Origin: Kordia periserrulae
GTDB taxonomy: Bacteria > Bacteroidota > Bacteroidia > Flavobacteriales > Flavobacteriaceae
Length of the DNA: 64,000 nt
NCBI RefSeq assembly: GCF_003054265.1
Contig: NZ_QBKT01000004.1
Coordinates: forward strand, 1 to 64,000
Direction of reading: 5' to 3'
A program made the position numbers and the translations under genes. Positions 30,632 through 43,000 of this stretch are shown piece after piece. The number at the start of each line of letters is the position of its first letter. Positions within the stretch are counted from its first letter, which is position 1. Below the pieces are notes generated by a model. The model was not told the DNA's origin. It made no database searches and saw only the letters and a list, made by a program, of their open reading frames with translations.

Positions 30632-33600
30632 ATGATAGATCAATTATTAGCATCTTTACGAAAAGAGAACATTCACATTTCTCTTAAAGAAAACGACTTA
30701 AAAATTAAGTTCAACGGGACGAAACTTCCGGAACATCTTGTCAAAGAAATCAAAGCCAATAAACAAGCGCTTGTCGCGTATTTAAAGGCAAATGAAAGCT
30801 CAAAAGAAGCGTTGAAGATTCCTGTATTGGCGCCAAGTGAAGACGGATATCCGTTGTCTTCGCCACAATCGCGTTTGTGGGTTTTGTGTCAGTTTGAAGA
30901 AGCTTCGGTAGCATATAATATGTCGTTTTCAACGAAACTAACGATTGAAGATGAATCTAAGTTTGTGGAAGCAATTCACGCTACGATGGATCGTCACGAG
31001 ATATTGCGAACGGTTTTTGGAGAAAATAAAGACGGTGAAGTGCGACAGTTCATTCAACAAAGAGCCGACATGCAGCCGTTTTTGCAAATCATTGATCTTC
31101 ACGAAGAAAAAAATGCAGAGTCAATTGCACAACAATACATGGTTGAAGATGTTAAAAAACCGTTTGACTTTAGAAACGGTCCGTTGTTACGCGCCATGCT
31201 GATTCGTGTTTCGGCAACCGAATATATGTTTTACTACAACATGCATCACATCATTTGCGATGGTTGGTCAATGAACGTAATTGCAAATGACGTTATAACG
31301 TATTACCAGGCGTTTTTGCAAGGTTCGGAAGCAACCATACAACCGTTGTCAATTCAGTATAAAGATTACGCATCTTGGCAAATCAGTCGTAAAGAAGATG
31401 CTAGTTTTGAAGTTCCTTCCAACTACTGGAAAGAAAAACTAAGCGGAGAATTGCCGCGATTGACCTTACCTTTTGAAAAACCACGTCCGAAAATGAAATC
31501 GTTCAACGGAAAAAGTGTTGGCGTAACAGTTCCAAAATCTGTAAGTACGAATTTGCAAAAAATCATCAAGGAAAATGGCGGAAGTTTGTTTATGCTATTG
31601 GTATCCGGATTGCAAGCAACATTACACAAATACACCAATGAAAACGACATCATTTTAGGAACGCCAGTTTCGGGAAGGGATCATTATTTATTGGAAAATC
31701 AGATTGGTTTTTATCTGAATTTGCTCGTTTTCAGGTCACAAATTGATACGGAAGAAAACTTTACGCAATTCTATCAGCGTGTAAAAGAAGATATGATTCA
31801 GTCGTTTGAACATCAAAATTATCCATTTGATGTATTGCTAGAAACCTTAGAGGTAGACCGAAATCCTGGACGCAATCCAATTTTTGACATTTTGGTAGAT
31901 TATCACGGCGAAGCTGGCGCGTTGCACGCTGTTGAACAAGAAGGCATTGTAAGTACAAAAGACTTATTGGTAAAATACGATTTGGAATTTCACTTCTATG
32001 AAGTAGAAAATACGATACAATTTTTAGTCAATTTCAATACAGACATTTATGACGAAACTGTTATCAAGAATTTGGCAACACATTATATTGAAGTATTAAA
32101 ACATATTGGAAATCAGGAAACTATAGGAAACATTGATTTCAGAACTGAAGATGAAAAAGCAACAATTGCTACCTTTGAACAAGGCAAAAAAGTTGCGTTA
32201 GACTATCAAAATATCATTGAAAACTTTACAGCGCTAGTTGAAACGAATACAGAAGCAATCGCATTACAGTTTGAAGATACTTCGTTGACATACGCTGAAT
32301 TAGATGCTTTGTCGAACCAAATTGCGTATGGTTTAACTACTGAATACGATGTACAAAGTGGTGATGTAGTTGCGTTGCATTTTGATACGAATCATACCAC
32401 AGTTGCAGCAATTTTAGCAATCTTAAAAGCGGGTGCAACGTATACGTTTGTGGATACCAATTTGCCGTTGGAACGTAAATATTTCATTCTTGAAAATGCA
32501 GCGGTAAAATTGGTCATCACGGAAACCAATTATATGTTCGATTTGGAAAACTACGACGGGAATTTATTCTCAATCGATGTTGAATTGAACGAAGAATGGA
32601 GCACAGCAAGCATCAACAACATCACAGAAAATAGCACAGCCTACATCATTTATACCTCAGGTTCTACAGGCGTTCCAAAAGGAGTTCGTGTCGGACATAC
32701 CGCGTTGATGAATTACCTGCAATGGGCGAAAGATTGTTATGGAAACGAACATACGGTGCCACTCAACTTCGGATTGTTCACCACCTTATCTTTCGATTTA
32801 ACCGTAACAAGTTTGTTTTTACCATTTACAGCAGGAAACGCATTAAAAGTAATTCCAAAAGGAGAAATCTTGGAAATGTTGCAGGAATACGTACAAAGTG
32901 AGCTAGAATGTATCAAACTTACGCCAGCGCACATTGATTTGCTATCAGATTTCCAAAATGTAGCCACCAAATTGCAAACCGTCATTGTTGGTGGCGATGT
33001 GTTGCATCCGCATCATGTGGAAATTTTACGCAACATCAATCCTGAAATTGCAATTTACAACGAATACGGTCCCACAGAAACTACGGTAGGTTGTAGCATT
33101 TACAAAGTAAAAAATACATCATACAACGCAGTTCCAATTGGAAAACCTGTGTATAACACCAAAATTCAAGTCCTAAACGATGCGTTAACGGCACAACCTA
33201 TTGGAGTTGCGGGCGAATTGTACGTAAGCGGAACAGGATTGGCAGAAGGTTATCACGGATTGGACACACTTACGTCAGAACGTTTCATCACAACAACTAC
33301 TGGAGAACGTTTGTACAAAACGGGCGATTTGGCACGATGGACAACCAACGGAGAACTTGATTATTTGGGTAGAATTGACAATCAAGTGAAATTGCGAGGC
33401 TATCGAATTGAAACGGATGAAATCATCTCCAATTTATTAAAAAAAGAAAGCATTCAACAAGCAGTTGTATTAATTCGTGAAACAGAAAGCAAGGAAAAAG
33501 AATTGGTAGCGTACATCACCGCTTCTAAAGAAGAAAACGCAAGCGATATTCGCACGTTCTTAGCAGACAAATTGCCACAATACATGATTCCTGAGCATTT

Positions 33601-33970
33601 TATTCAATTAGAAGAAATTCCATTGACTAAAAACGGTAAAGTAGACCGTTCAGCACTGCAAGAACTCAACAACGACGGTATTTCGACAGGAATTGAATAC
33701 GTAGCGCCTGAAGATGCACTGGACTTTAAACTCGTCGCTTTGTGGGAAGAAGTGTTGCAACGCGAAAAGATAGGAATGCTCGATGATTTCTTCACGCTTG
33801 GCGGAAACAGTCTATCAGCTATCAAATTGGTAAATGCGTATCAAAAAGACTTTCAAACAAAAATTTCGTTGACAGACATTTTTGTAAAAAGCACACTTAA
33901 AGATCATAAAGAATTGATTGCACAAACCCAAAACAAGGAAGAAGCACAGATAGAAACGTTTGAGTTTTAA
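30632..33970 (+). CDS. NRPS 4, module 8: TubC dock-C-A-T, asparagine-like
   Basis: A single-module synthetase of 1112 residues. I chose the ATG at 30632 because MIDQLLASLRKENIHISL begins the TubC-like docking domain. The longer frame from 30575 would overlap the end of NRPS 3 with 19 unrelated residues. The C domain starts at YPLSSPQSRLW and has an intact HHIICDG at 205-211. The A domain (YTSGSTGVPKG near 674) reads D-L-T-K-I-G-E-V, the same asparagine-like code as module 6, with IYNEYGPTETTVGC. The carrier has GGNS with serine 1060. The C-terminus, AQIETFEF, is the most divergent of the tails that precede a TubC domain. An 80-base A-rich gap without a hairpin separates it from NRPS 5. Confidence 0.95.
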   Translation: MIDQLLASLRKENIHISLKENDLKIKFNGTKLPEHLVKEIKANKQALVAYLKANESSKEALKIPVLAPSEDGYPLSSPQSRLWVLCQFEEASVAYNMSFSTKLTIEDESKFVEAIHATMDRHEILRTVFGENKDGEVRQFIQQRADMQPFLQIIDLHEEKNAESIAQQYMVEDVKKPFDFRNGPLLRAMLIRVSATEYMFYYNMHHIICDGWSMNVIANDVITYYQAFLQGSEATIQPLSIQYKDYASWQISRKEDASFEVPSNYWKEKLSGELPRLTLPFEKPRPKMKSFNGKSVGVTVPKSVSTNLQKIIKENGGSLFMLLVSGLQATLHKYTNENDIILGTPVSGRDHYLLENQIGFYLNLLVFRSQIDTEENFTQFYQRVKEDMIQSFEHQNYPFDVLLETLEVDRNPGRNPIFDILVDYHGEAGALHAVEQEGIVSTKDLLVKYDLEFHFYEVENTIQFLVNFNTDIYDETVIKNLATHYIEVLKHIGNQETIGNIDFRTEDEKATIATFEQGKKVALDYQNIIENFTALVETNTEAIALQFEDTSLTYAELDALSNQIAYGLTTEYDVQSGDVVALHFDTNHTTVAAILAILKAGATYTFVDTNLPLERKYFILENAAVKLVITETNYMFDLENYDGNLFSIDVELNEEWSTASINNITENSTAYIIYTSGSTGVPKGVRVGHTALMNYLQWAKDCYGNEHTVPLNFGLFTTLSFDLTVTSLFLPFTAGNALKVIPKGEILEMLQEYVQSELECIKLTPAHIDLLSDFQNVATKLQTVIVGGDVLHPHHVEILRNINPEIAIYNEYGPTETTVGCSIYKVKNTSYNAVPIGKPVYNTKIQVLNDALTAQPIGVAGELYVSGTGLAEGYHGLDTLTSERFITTTTGERLYKTGDLARWTTNGELDYLGRIDNQVKLRGYRIETDEIISNLLKKESIQQAVVLIRETESKEKELVAYITASKEENASDIRTFLADKLPQYMIPEHFIQLEEIPLTKNGKVDRSALQELNNDGISTGIEYVAPEDALDFKLVALWEEVLQREKIGMLDDFFTLGGNSLSAIKLVNAYQKDFQTKISLTDIFVKSTLKDHKELIAQTQNKEEAQIETFEF

Positions 33971-34050
33971 AAACAAACGCTACACCATTTCAACATAAAA
34001 AACCAAAAATACACACGTTGACTTACCATCATTCGTAATAAAAATACACC

Positions 34051-37000
34051 ATGAACAAAGAAATTTTCAAACTCTTACAAAGCTTAGACAAGCTCGGATG
34101 TCGTTTATACTTAGAAGCAGACAAACTCAAATTGGACGCTTCTAAAGGTTCATTGACCAATGAATTAAAACAGCAAATAGCAACTTACAAGGACGAATTG
34201 GTCACATTTCTTTCGGAAAAAGCTCAGATGTCTGAAGAAATTCCTGCGATTGCAAAAAGCGAATCGTATCCAGTTTCGTACGGGCAACGTAGATTGTGGA
34301 TTTTAAGTCAATTTGAAGATGCATTGACAACCTACAACATTCCGCTTTCCTTTGATTTATATGGTTCCTATGATGTAAATGTGTTTACAAAAGCCATCAA
34401 TGCGGTAGTGGACAGACACGAAATTTTGCGTACCACATTTAGAGCAAATGAAAATGGTGTTCCTGAGCAAATAGTACATTCGAGAGCTGACTTGGGAATT
34501 GAGCTTCAATATGAAGATTACAGAGGTGTAGAAGATGGAAATAAAAAGGCAAACAAACACATTAGAGAAGACTGGGAACAACCGTTTGACTTGGAAAATG
34601 GTCCGTTGGTGCGATTGAGTCTGTCGCAAATTACTGACGAGCATTTTATCTTTTATTACAACATGCATCACATCATTAGTGATGGTTGGTCCATGCAAGT
34701 ATTGTCAAACGATATTTTAGCAGCATACAGAGCAATTAGTGATGCAGATGTGTTGGAAAAAGAACCGTTACGTATTCATTATAAAGACTTTACCGCATGG
34801 CAATTGCGCAATTTGGAAACTTCTGTATATCAATATCATAAATTGTATTGGCAAGAAAAATTAGGTGCTGAAATTCCAGTACTTAATTTTCATTCGAGCA
34901 AAAAAAGACCCAATCAAAAAACGTATAACGGTTTCAATCTCGGATTAGGGATTTCGAAAGAAATTACAAGCAATATCAAACAATTTACCAAAGCCAATGG
35001 TGGAAGTACGTTTATGGTATTACTCACAGCGTGGAATTGGTTGTGCAGTCGCTATACAGGCGAAAAAGATATCGTGACGGGAGTTCCTGTGGTAAACAGA
35101 GATCACCCAGATTTAGACGATCAAATTGGGTTTTACCTGAACAATTTAGTGTTGCGAAATGAAGTAGATGCGCAAGCTACGTTTGTAGAAAACTTCAAAA
35201 CAGTTAAAGAAAATACGCTTGAAGCCTACAAGCATCAAGATTATCCTTTTGATGTTTTAGTGCAGGAAATGAACATCATGCGCGACCAAAGCAGAACGCC
35301 AATTTTTGACGTTTTAATTGATTATCATGGTGTTGCAAAAGAATCTTTATTAAAAGTGCCTGCGGGCGAAATAGACGTCATAGGAAAAACTTCGGCAAAA
35401 TTTGACATTGAACTTCACTTTTACGAAGTAAATGATACGATTGAACTGCGTTTTATTTTCAACACAGACATCTACGAAGAAGCACTCATCAAGCAACTGA
35501 TGACGCACTATTTAGTGGTTTTACAAAATATCAATTCGACCGAAAAACTCGGAACAGCAAATTTCCTTTCAGAAAGTGAAACTACAGCTATAGAAACGTT
35601 CTCAAAAGGTGCTTTGCGCGAATTGGAACACGAAAATATCATTACAGCTTTTCAGGCGAATTTGAAACAAAATAAAAATGCTGTCGCTGTGGTAAGTGAT
35701 GGCGAAATGTTAACCTATCAACAACTGGAAGCACGTTCAAATCAAATAGCTGTTGGCTTGCGCGAAAATTATGGAGTTGTTTCAGGAGATACGGTCGGAT
35801 TGCATTTTGATACCAATTCGTGGACGATTGCGGCTATTTTAGGAATCTTAAAAGCAGGCGCGACCTACGTATATGTTGATACAGAATTGCCAGAAGAACG
35901 CAAAAACTTCATCTTTTCAGATGCGGATTTAAAAGTACTCATTACAGACACCAATTACATTTTTGAACTCAGTGAATATGACGGAACACTCTTCTCAATT
36001 GATGTTGAGTTTGAAGATTCGTGGAGTACAGAAGCTATCAATCATATAAACGAATCGAGTAGCGCGTACATCATTTACACTTCGGGTTCTACAGGAACGC
36101 CTAAAGGTGTTCAAATCGGTCACACATCGTTGATGAATTATGTACAATGGGCAACGAACTACTATTCCAGCGAAGGCGAAATTCCGCTCAACTTCGGATT
36201 ATACACAACTCTATCGTTTGACCTTACCGTAACCAGCGTATTCTTGCCATTGCTCTCAGGAAACACGCTTACACTATTGAAAGATGGAGAAGTTTCTTCG
36301 GTATTAAAAAATTACGTAGAAAGCGATATTGAATGTATCAAACTGACGCCAGCGCATATCAGCGTGTTAGGTGCTTTAGACATTCAAAATAGCAATATCA
36401 AAGTCGCCGTGGTTGGAGGAGATGCTTTGGGCGCACATCATGTGGAGATTTTACGAAACATCAATCCAAACATGAACATTTACAACGAATACGGTCCAAC
36501 AGAAGCAACTGTAGGTTGTATGATGTATTTGGCAAAAACGGAAGAAAACGGAGCAGTATCTATCGGTAAACCAATTGACAATACTGAAATTTATATTGTA
36601 AATGAAGCCTTTGCATGGCAACCAATTCACACGAGTGGAGAAATTGTAATAGCAGGAAAAGGATTGGCAGAAGGCTATGTGAATCAAGCAGAATTAAACG
36701 CTGAAAAATTCATCACGCATGAAGGAAAACGTTTCTATCGCACAGGTGACAAAGGAAAATGGCTGGCAAATGGTGAATTGGCGTATGAAGGACGTTTTGA
36801 CGATCAAATCAAAATCAAAGGTTTCCGAATTGAAATCGGGGAAATCACTTCGCATTTATTACAAAAAGAAAGCATTCAAGATGTTGCGATTGTTGTAGAA
36901 GAAAACGACGCAAACGAAAAAGAACTGATTGCTTACATCGTTTCTGAACAAGAAGAAACCGTAGTACAATTGCATGAATATTTGAAGCAATCGTTGCCAG

Positions 37001-40000
37001 AATATATGATTCCGACGTATTTTATACAGCTTCCAGAAATTCCATTAACAAGCAATGGAAAAGTGGACAAAAAAGCCTTGCCTTCGTCAAAAGAAGTCGG
37101 ACTTTCCACAGGAGTGGAATATGTGGCACCAAGCAATGCTACTGAAGAAGCGATTATAGACATTTGGAAAGAAATTCTACAAAAAGAGCAAATTGGAGTT
37201 AACGATAATTATTTTGCATTGGGTGGCGATTCTATCAAAGCGATTAACATCATCATCAAAGTCAACAAAAAACTCAACACCAACATTACAGTATCGGACT
37301 TATACATCAATACGACGGTAAAAACCTTGAGCGATTTCATTCTGGCAGGAAATGCAGACGAAGAAATCAATGACTTTACTAAAGGTTATGAATACATCAA
37401 AGAAGTTCAAGAACGTGTTGAGGCTGAAAATCCTGAGCTTATTTCGGATGCGTATGATGTTATTTATCCGCTAGTTCCTGTAGAAGAAGGAATGATTTAC
37501 TCTTCCTTACTACACGTAGAAGAGCCAATGTATTATGACAGATTCGTGTACATTGTAGATATTGAAGACATCGAAATGCTGAAAGAAGCGATGCAAAAAA
37601 TGGTGCAACGACATACCATTTTGCGTACCAAATACTATATGGAAAGCTTTAGCGAACCTATCAAAGTAGTGTACAAAGACATTGACATTCCGATGGTTTT
37701 TGAAGATTACAGTAACAAATCGAAAGAAGAATTTATTGCGTACATGAATCAAATTCGAGAAGCTGACATGAAAAAGCGTCTTACGTTTGACGACGAATTC
37801 TTGTACGATTTCCGATTCATCAAATTGCAAGATTCAAAATACTGTATCATTTGGAATTTCCATCACGCATTGTTAGATGGTTGGAGTACGTCAGTATTCA
37901 CGCAGGAATTGACGGTATTATTGTCTAAAAAAGACAACAAAGAATTACCAAACTTGCCGTATTCGTATGTAGACTATGCAGCTTCGGTATTTAGCAAAAA
38001 ATCGTCAGAAGCAACGGAAGCATATTGGAAAAACTTATTAGAAGACTATACCAGAACAAAATTGCCGTTCAACTTTAAAGGTGTTAAAATCAGTGACGAT
38101 CACGGAATGCGTATTGTAGAGCGTAGCGTTGGTGAAGAAACATTAAAAGCCTTAGAAGCCTTGACGACAGAATTGCAAGTATCGTTCAAAGCAGTGATTT
38201 TGGCAGCGCATGCGTATTTATTGCGTACCATTTGTTCGCAGGAAGACATCGTAACAGGAGTCGTTTCGCACGAACGTCCAGAGTTGGAAAACAGTGATTT
38301 AATCATGGGATGTTTTCTAAACACCGTTCCAACACGTGTGAATTTTAAAGATATTCACACCGTTGAAGACTTGATTTTACATGTGAATGACTATTTAATT
38401 CACTCCAAAAAACACGAAGTTCACATTAGTGAAATTGCGAGCATCATTGGTGAAAAGACAACCATGTCAAATCCGATATTTGATACGTTGTTAAACTATA
38501 CACACTTCCACATCTATGAAAAAGTAGACTTTGATTCGACCATTACTTCGGCGGCATCTGACTTAGAATATGCTGTATTAGCGCCAGAAGAAATGACCAA
38601 TACCTTGATGGATGTTGAACTGTCACGAAGAGCAGACGGATTGGTATTGCGTGTAAAATACATGCCAACGCACTTTACACATGACGATGCGGTTGATACC
38701 TTAGAAGTGTTTAAAAATATCTTGGTAAACCTTCCAAATAAAGGCGAATTGACTCCGAAAAATGTCATGACGGAAGAAGCATACAACGAACTTGTGTACG
38801 ACTACAACGACACCATTGTAGAAGAAGACCAAGAAGTGACCATGCACAGTCTGTTTGAGGAGCAAGTTGCAAATACACCAAGCAATATTGCGTTGCGTCA
38901 AAATGGAGAAACCATGACATACGAAGCGTTGAATGAACGCGCAAATGTCATTGCACATGAATTATTAACCAAAGGAATTACACCAGCCACCAATGTAGGA
39001 TTGTTGTGTACGCGTAGTTTTGACATGGTTGCGGGACTTATGGGAATCTTAAAAGCAGGCGGAAGCTATGTGCCGATTGACCCAAGCTATCCGATAGATC
39101 GTCAGCAATACATCGTTGAAAACTCAAAAGTACAATTGGTATTAACAAATCTAGAAGAAGTTTCTTCAGATGCTTTTGATTGTGAATTTGTACGATTAGA
39201 AGGTTTAGACTATACACAAAAGCTAGCAAATCCAGTAGTTGACATTGCAGGAAATCAATTGGCATACACCATTTACACTTCGGGTTCAACAGGAAGACCA
39301 AAAGGAGTAATGATTGAACATTACTCAGCCGTAAACCTAATTCGTTGGGTAAATGAGCGTTTTAACGTGAATCAAGATGACCGTTTATTATTCATCACTT
39401 CTGAGTGTTTTGATTTATCAGTGTACGATATGTTCGGAATGCTGGCAACTGGCGGAAGTATTGTTATTGCCACGAAAGATGAAGTACAAGATTTCAACAA
39501 ATTAAAAACGCTCATGCGCGATGAAAAAATCACGTTTTGGGATTCGGTGCCAACAACGTTTAACTATCTGGTAGACGAATTACGCGAAGAAGGAGAAAAT
39601 AGTATTCTTCCAGATTTACGTTTGGTATTTATGAGTGGCGATTGGATTCCGGTACAACTGCCAACCAAAGCCAAAGCATTCTTCCCAAATGCAGAAATCA
39701 TCAGTTTAGGTGGAGCCACAGAAGGAACCGTTTGGTCCAACTACTATCCAATTGAAGAAGTAGGCGAGGACTGGAGCAGTATTCCGTATGGGAAACCAAT
39801 GCGCAACAACTTCTTCTACATTTTAGATGACCAATTGCGTCCTGTACCAAAAGGAACGGTTGGTGAACTATTTATCGGAGGAATTGGAGTGGCAAGAGGA
39901 TACGACAATGACGAAAAGAAAACCAATGCCGCGTTTATGAAAGATCCGTTCAATGATAAAATGGGCGGACGTATGTATAAAACAGGCGATTTAGGAAGAT

Positions 40001-43000
40001 GGATGCGCAACGGAAACATGGAATTCATCGGAAGAAAGGACAATCAAGTAAAAATTAGAGGCTTCCGAGTAGAATTGGGCGAAATAGAAAGCATCTTATC
40101 CAAACATGAACAGTTAAAAGAAGCCATAGTACATGTCGTAAAAGACCAAAAAGGACAAAACTTATTGTGTGCGTATATCGTTCCAACGGCAGATTACGAC
40201 TTACAAACCATCAAATCATACCTAAAAGAAAAATTACCAGAATACATGGTGCCAAGTTTCTTTATGGAATTGGAAGCGTTGCCACTAAACAGCAATGGTA
40301 AAATTGATAGAAAAGCACTTCCAGAGCCAACAATGGCACCAGAAGAAGCGAAAGAAATGGTATTGCCAAGCACCGCTATAGAAAAATCGATTGAAGAGGT
40401 TTGGAAAGGCATCTTGCACGTACCACAAATTAGCATACATGAAAACCTATTCGAATTGGGAGCGTATTCCTTATCGGTAGCGTCATTCGTAGCGCGTTTT
40501 CACAAGAAAATGAATTACAATATTAGTGTCGGACAAGTATTCCATCATCCAACTATTAAAGAATTGGCGACTTTGGTTTCTAGCTTGCAAATCAACGAAT
40601 ATGTAGACATAACACCAGCAGAAGTACAAGAAAGCTATCCGCTATCGGCAGCACAAAAAGGATTGTGGTTGTTAAGTCAATTCCAAGATGCGTCGTTGGC
40701 GTATAATGTGGGAATGTCTATCAACTTGCGCGAGCCAAATTTTGATGCTAACAAATTCGAAAATGCCATCACAGCATTGATTGAGCGTCATGAAATTCTA
40801 CGAACTTTGTTTAGAGAAAACGAGCAAGGAGAAATCAGACAATGGATTATTCCAACAGAAGAGCTTGGTTTTAAATTTGGTTTTGAAGACATCAGAAGCG
40901 TTGAAAATCAGCAAAAAGCCATTCACGACTACATCAGTACAGACTTTGTAATTCACTATAATTTTGAAGAAGGGCCATTGTTGCGTATGCACATGTTCCG
41001 TACATCAGAAGACGAATATGTATTCTATTTCAACGTACATCATCTTATCATTGATGGTTGGTCATTGCACTTAGCGTTTGAGGAAATCATGGATTTCTAT
41101 TATCGCGATGGCGTCAACATTCCACCATTAAAAATTCAGTATAAAGACTATGCAGTTTGGCAAACAAAACTGATTCAAGAAGGTGCGTTGGAAAACCATA
41201 AACAATACTGGTTACAACAATTAGAAGGACCATTACCAACACTAGAACTGCCAGTTCGTAAAGAACGTCCGAAACTTAAAACTTTTGTCGGTGAAACCTT
41301 AACTACGTATTTATCAGTTGATATCAGTAATAAAGTGCGCGACTATGTAAACAAAAACAACGGTTCTGCCTTTATGGGCTATTTGGCGTCGCTCAACGCG
41401 ATGTTCTATCACTATACGGGACAAAAAGACATTGTTATTGGTAGTATTGTTTCAGGGAGAGAGCACACCGATATCGAAAATCAAATTGGTCTTTACGGAA
41501 ACACCATTGTATTGCGAAATCAAGTAGATGAAACACAAACCTTCAATCAATTATTTGACCAAGTAAAGCAGACGACTTTAGATGCATTTTCGCATGAAAC
41601 CTATCCGTTTGACTTATTGGTGGAAGATTTGGATTTAAAAGCAGACCCATCAAGAAGTTTGGCTTTTGATGTGATGTTCGTGGTGCAGAAGCGTAGAGAT
41701 ATGCTCGAAATTGAAGAAAAAGACACCACGATTTATGGAGACGAAATTGTAGCAGTTGGAAATAAAACTAGTAAATACGATTTATACATTGCTTTAAATG
41801 AAATGAGCGAGCAAGTAAACGTTAGAATCGAATACAATACCAACGTGTACGAACGTGAATTCATAGAAAAATTCATCAATGATTACAAAGCGCTACTTAC
41901 AGAAGTATTCAACAATCCAGAAGAAATTATTGAAGATATCGATTACATTGCTGATACTGAAAAAGAGCGTATTTTAAACGAATTCAACGATACTGAAACA
42001 GTAGTAGCTGACAAAACGGTGATTGAATTGTTCCAAGAAACGGCAACTCAAAACAAAGAGGCAACAGCGTTGACTTTTGAAGGAACTAACATCAGTTATG
42101 CAACATTGGAAGCAAAAAGCAATCAATTTGCACAGTATTTACAACAAAAACACAGTATTACTTCGGGCGATTATGTAGCCATACATTTGGAGCGTAACGA
42201 ACAGCTTCTCATAGCAATTTTAGGAACGCTCAAAACGGGCGCAACGTTTATTCCTATCGAAATCAACTATCCTGAAGCACAAAGAGATTTCATTCTAAAC
42301 GATTCAAAAGCTAAAATTTGTGTCGATGCAATGGTAATTTCAGACTTTATTTCTCAGGTAAACACCTTGACTTCAGATGTCGTAGCAACAGTAATTCAAC
42401 CAACGGATACAGCTTACGTCATTTATACGTCAGGAACTACAGGAAATCCAAAAGGCGTAATGATTTCGCATGAAGCGTTGAGCAATTATGTACAATATGC
42501 AGGAAAGACGTACATGAAAGAAGACATGTCTAAATTCTTATTATTCACGTCTATCTCTTTCGATTTAACCATTACAACGCTCTTTACACCATTGTGTCAC
42601 GGCGGAAGTATTCACATCATGCCAACAAAAGAGCACGATTTACAAGTGATTGATATGGTAGAAACGAACGATTTTGACATTATTAAATTGACGCCAGCGC
42701 ATGCTACGGCTTTGATTGATACCTTGCAATCCAAAGAAGGAAATTATACAGGAAAACCAAAAGGATTCATCATTGGAGGAGAAGCGTTAAAGAATGAAGT
42801 TGTCAACAGTATTTTCAATTATTTTGGTGATAGCGCTATCGTTTGGAACGAATACGGTCCAACAGAAGCTACCGTAGGATGTATTGTCAAAGAAGTAGCA
42901 AAAGACAGTAACGAACGATTTGTTGCTATCGGAAAACCAACGGACAATGTTCAGGCATACATTTTAGACGCAGCACAAAGAATAGTGCCAGTTGGTGTTG

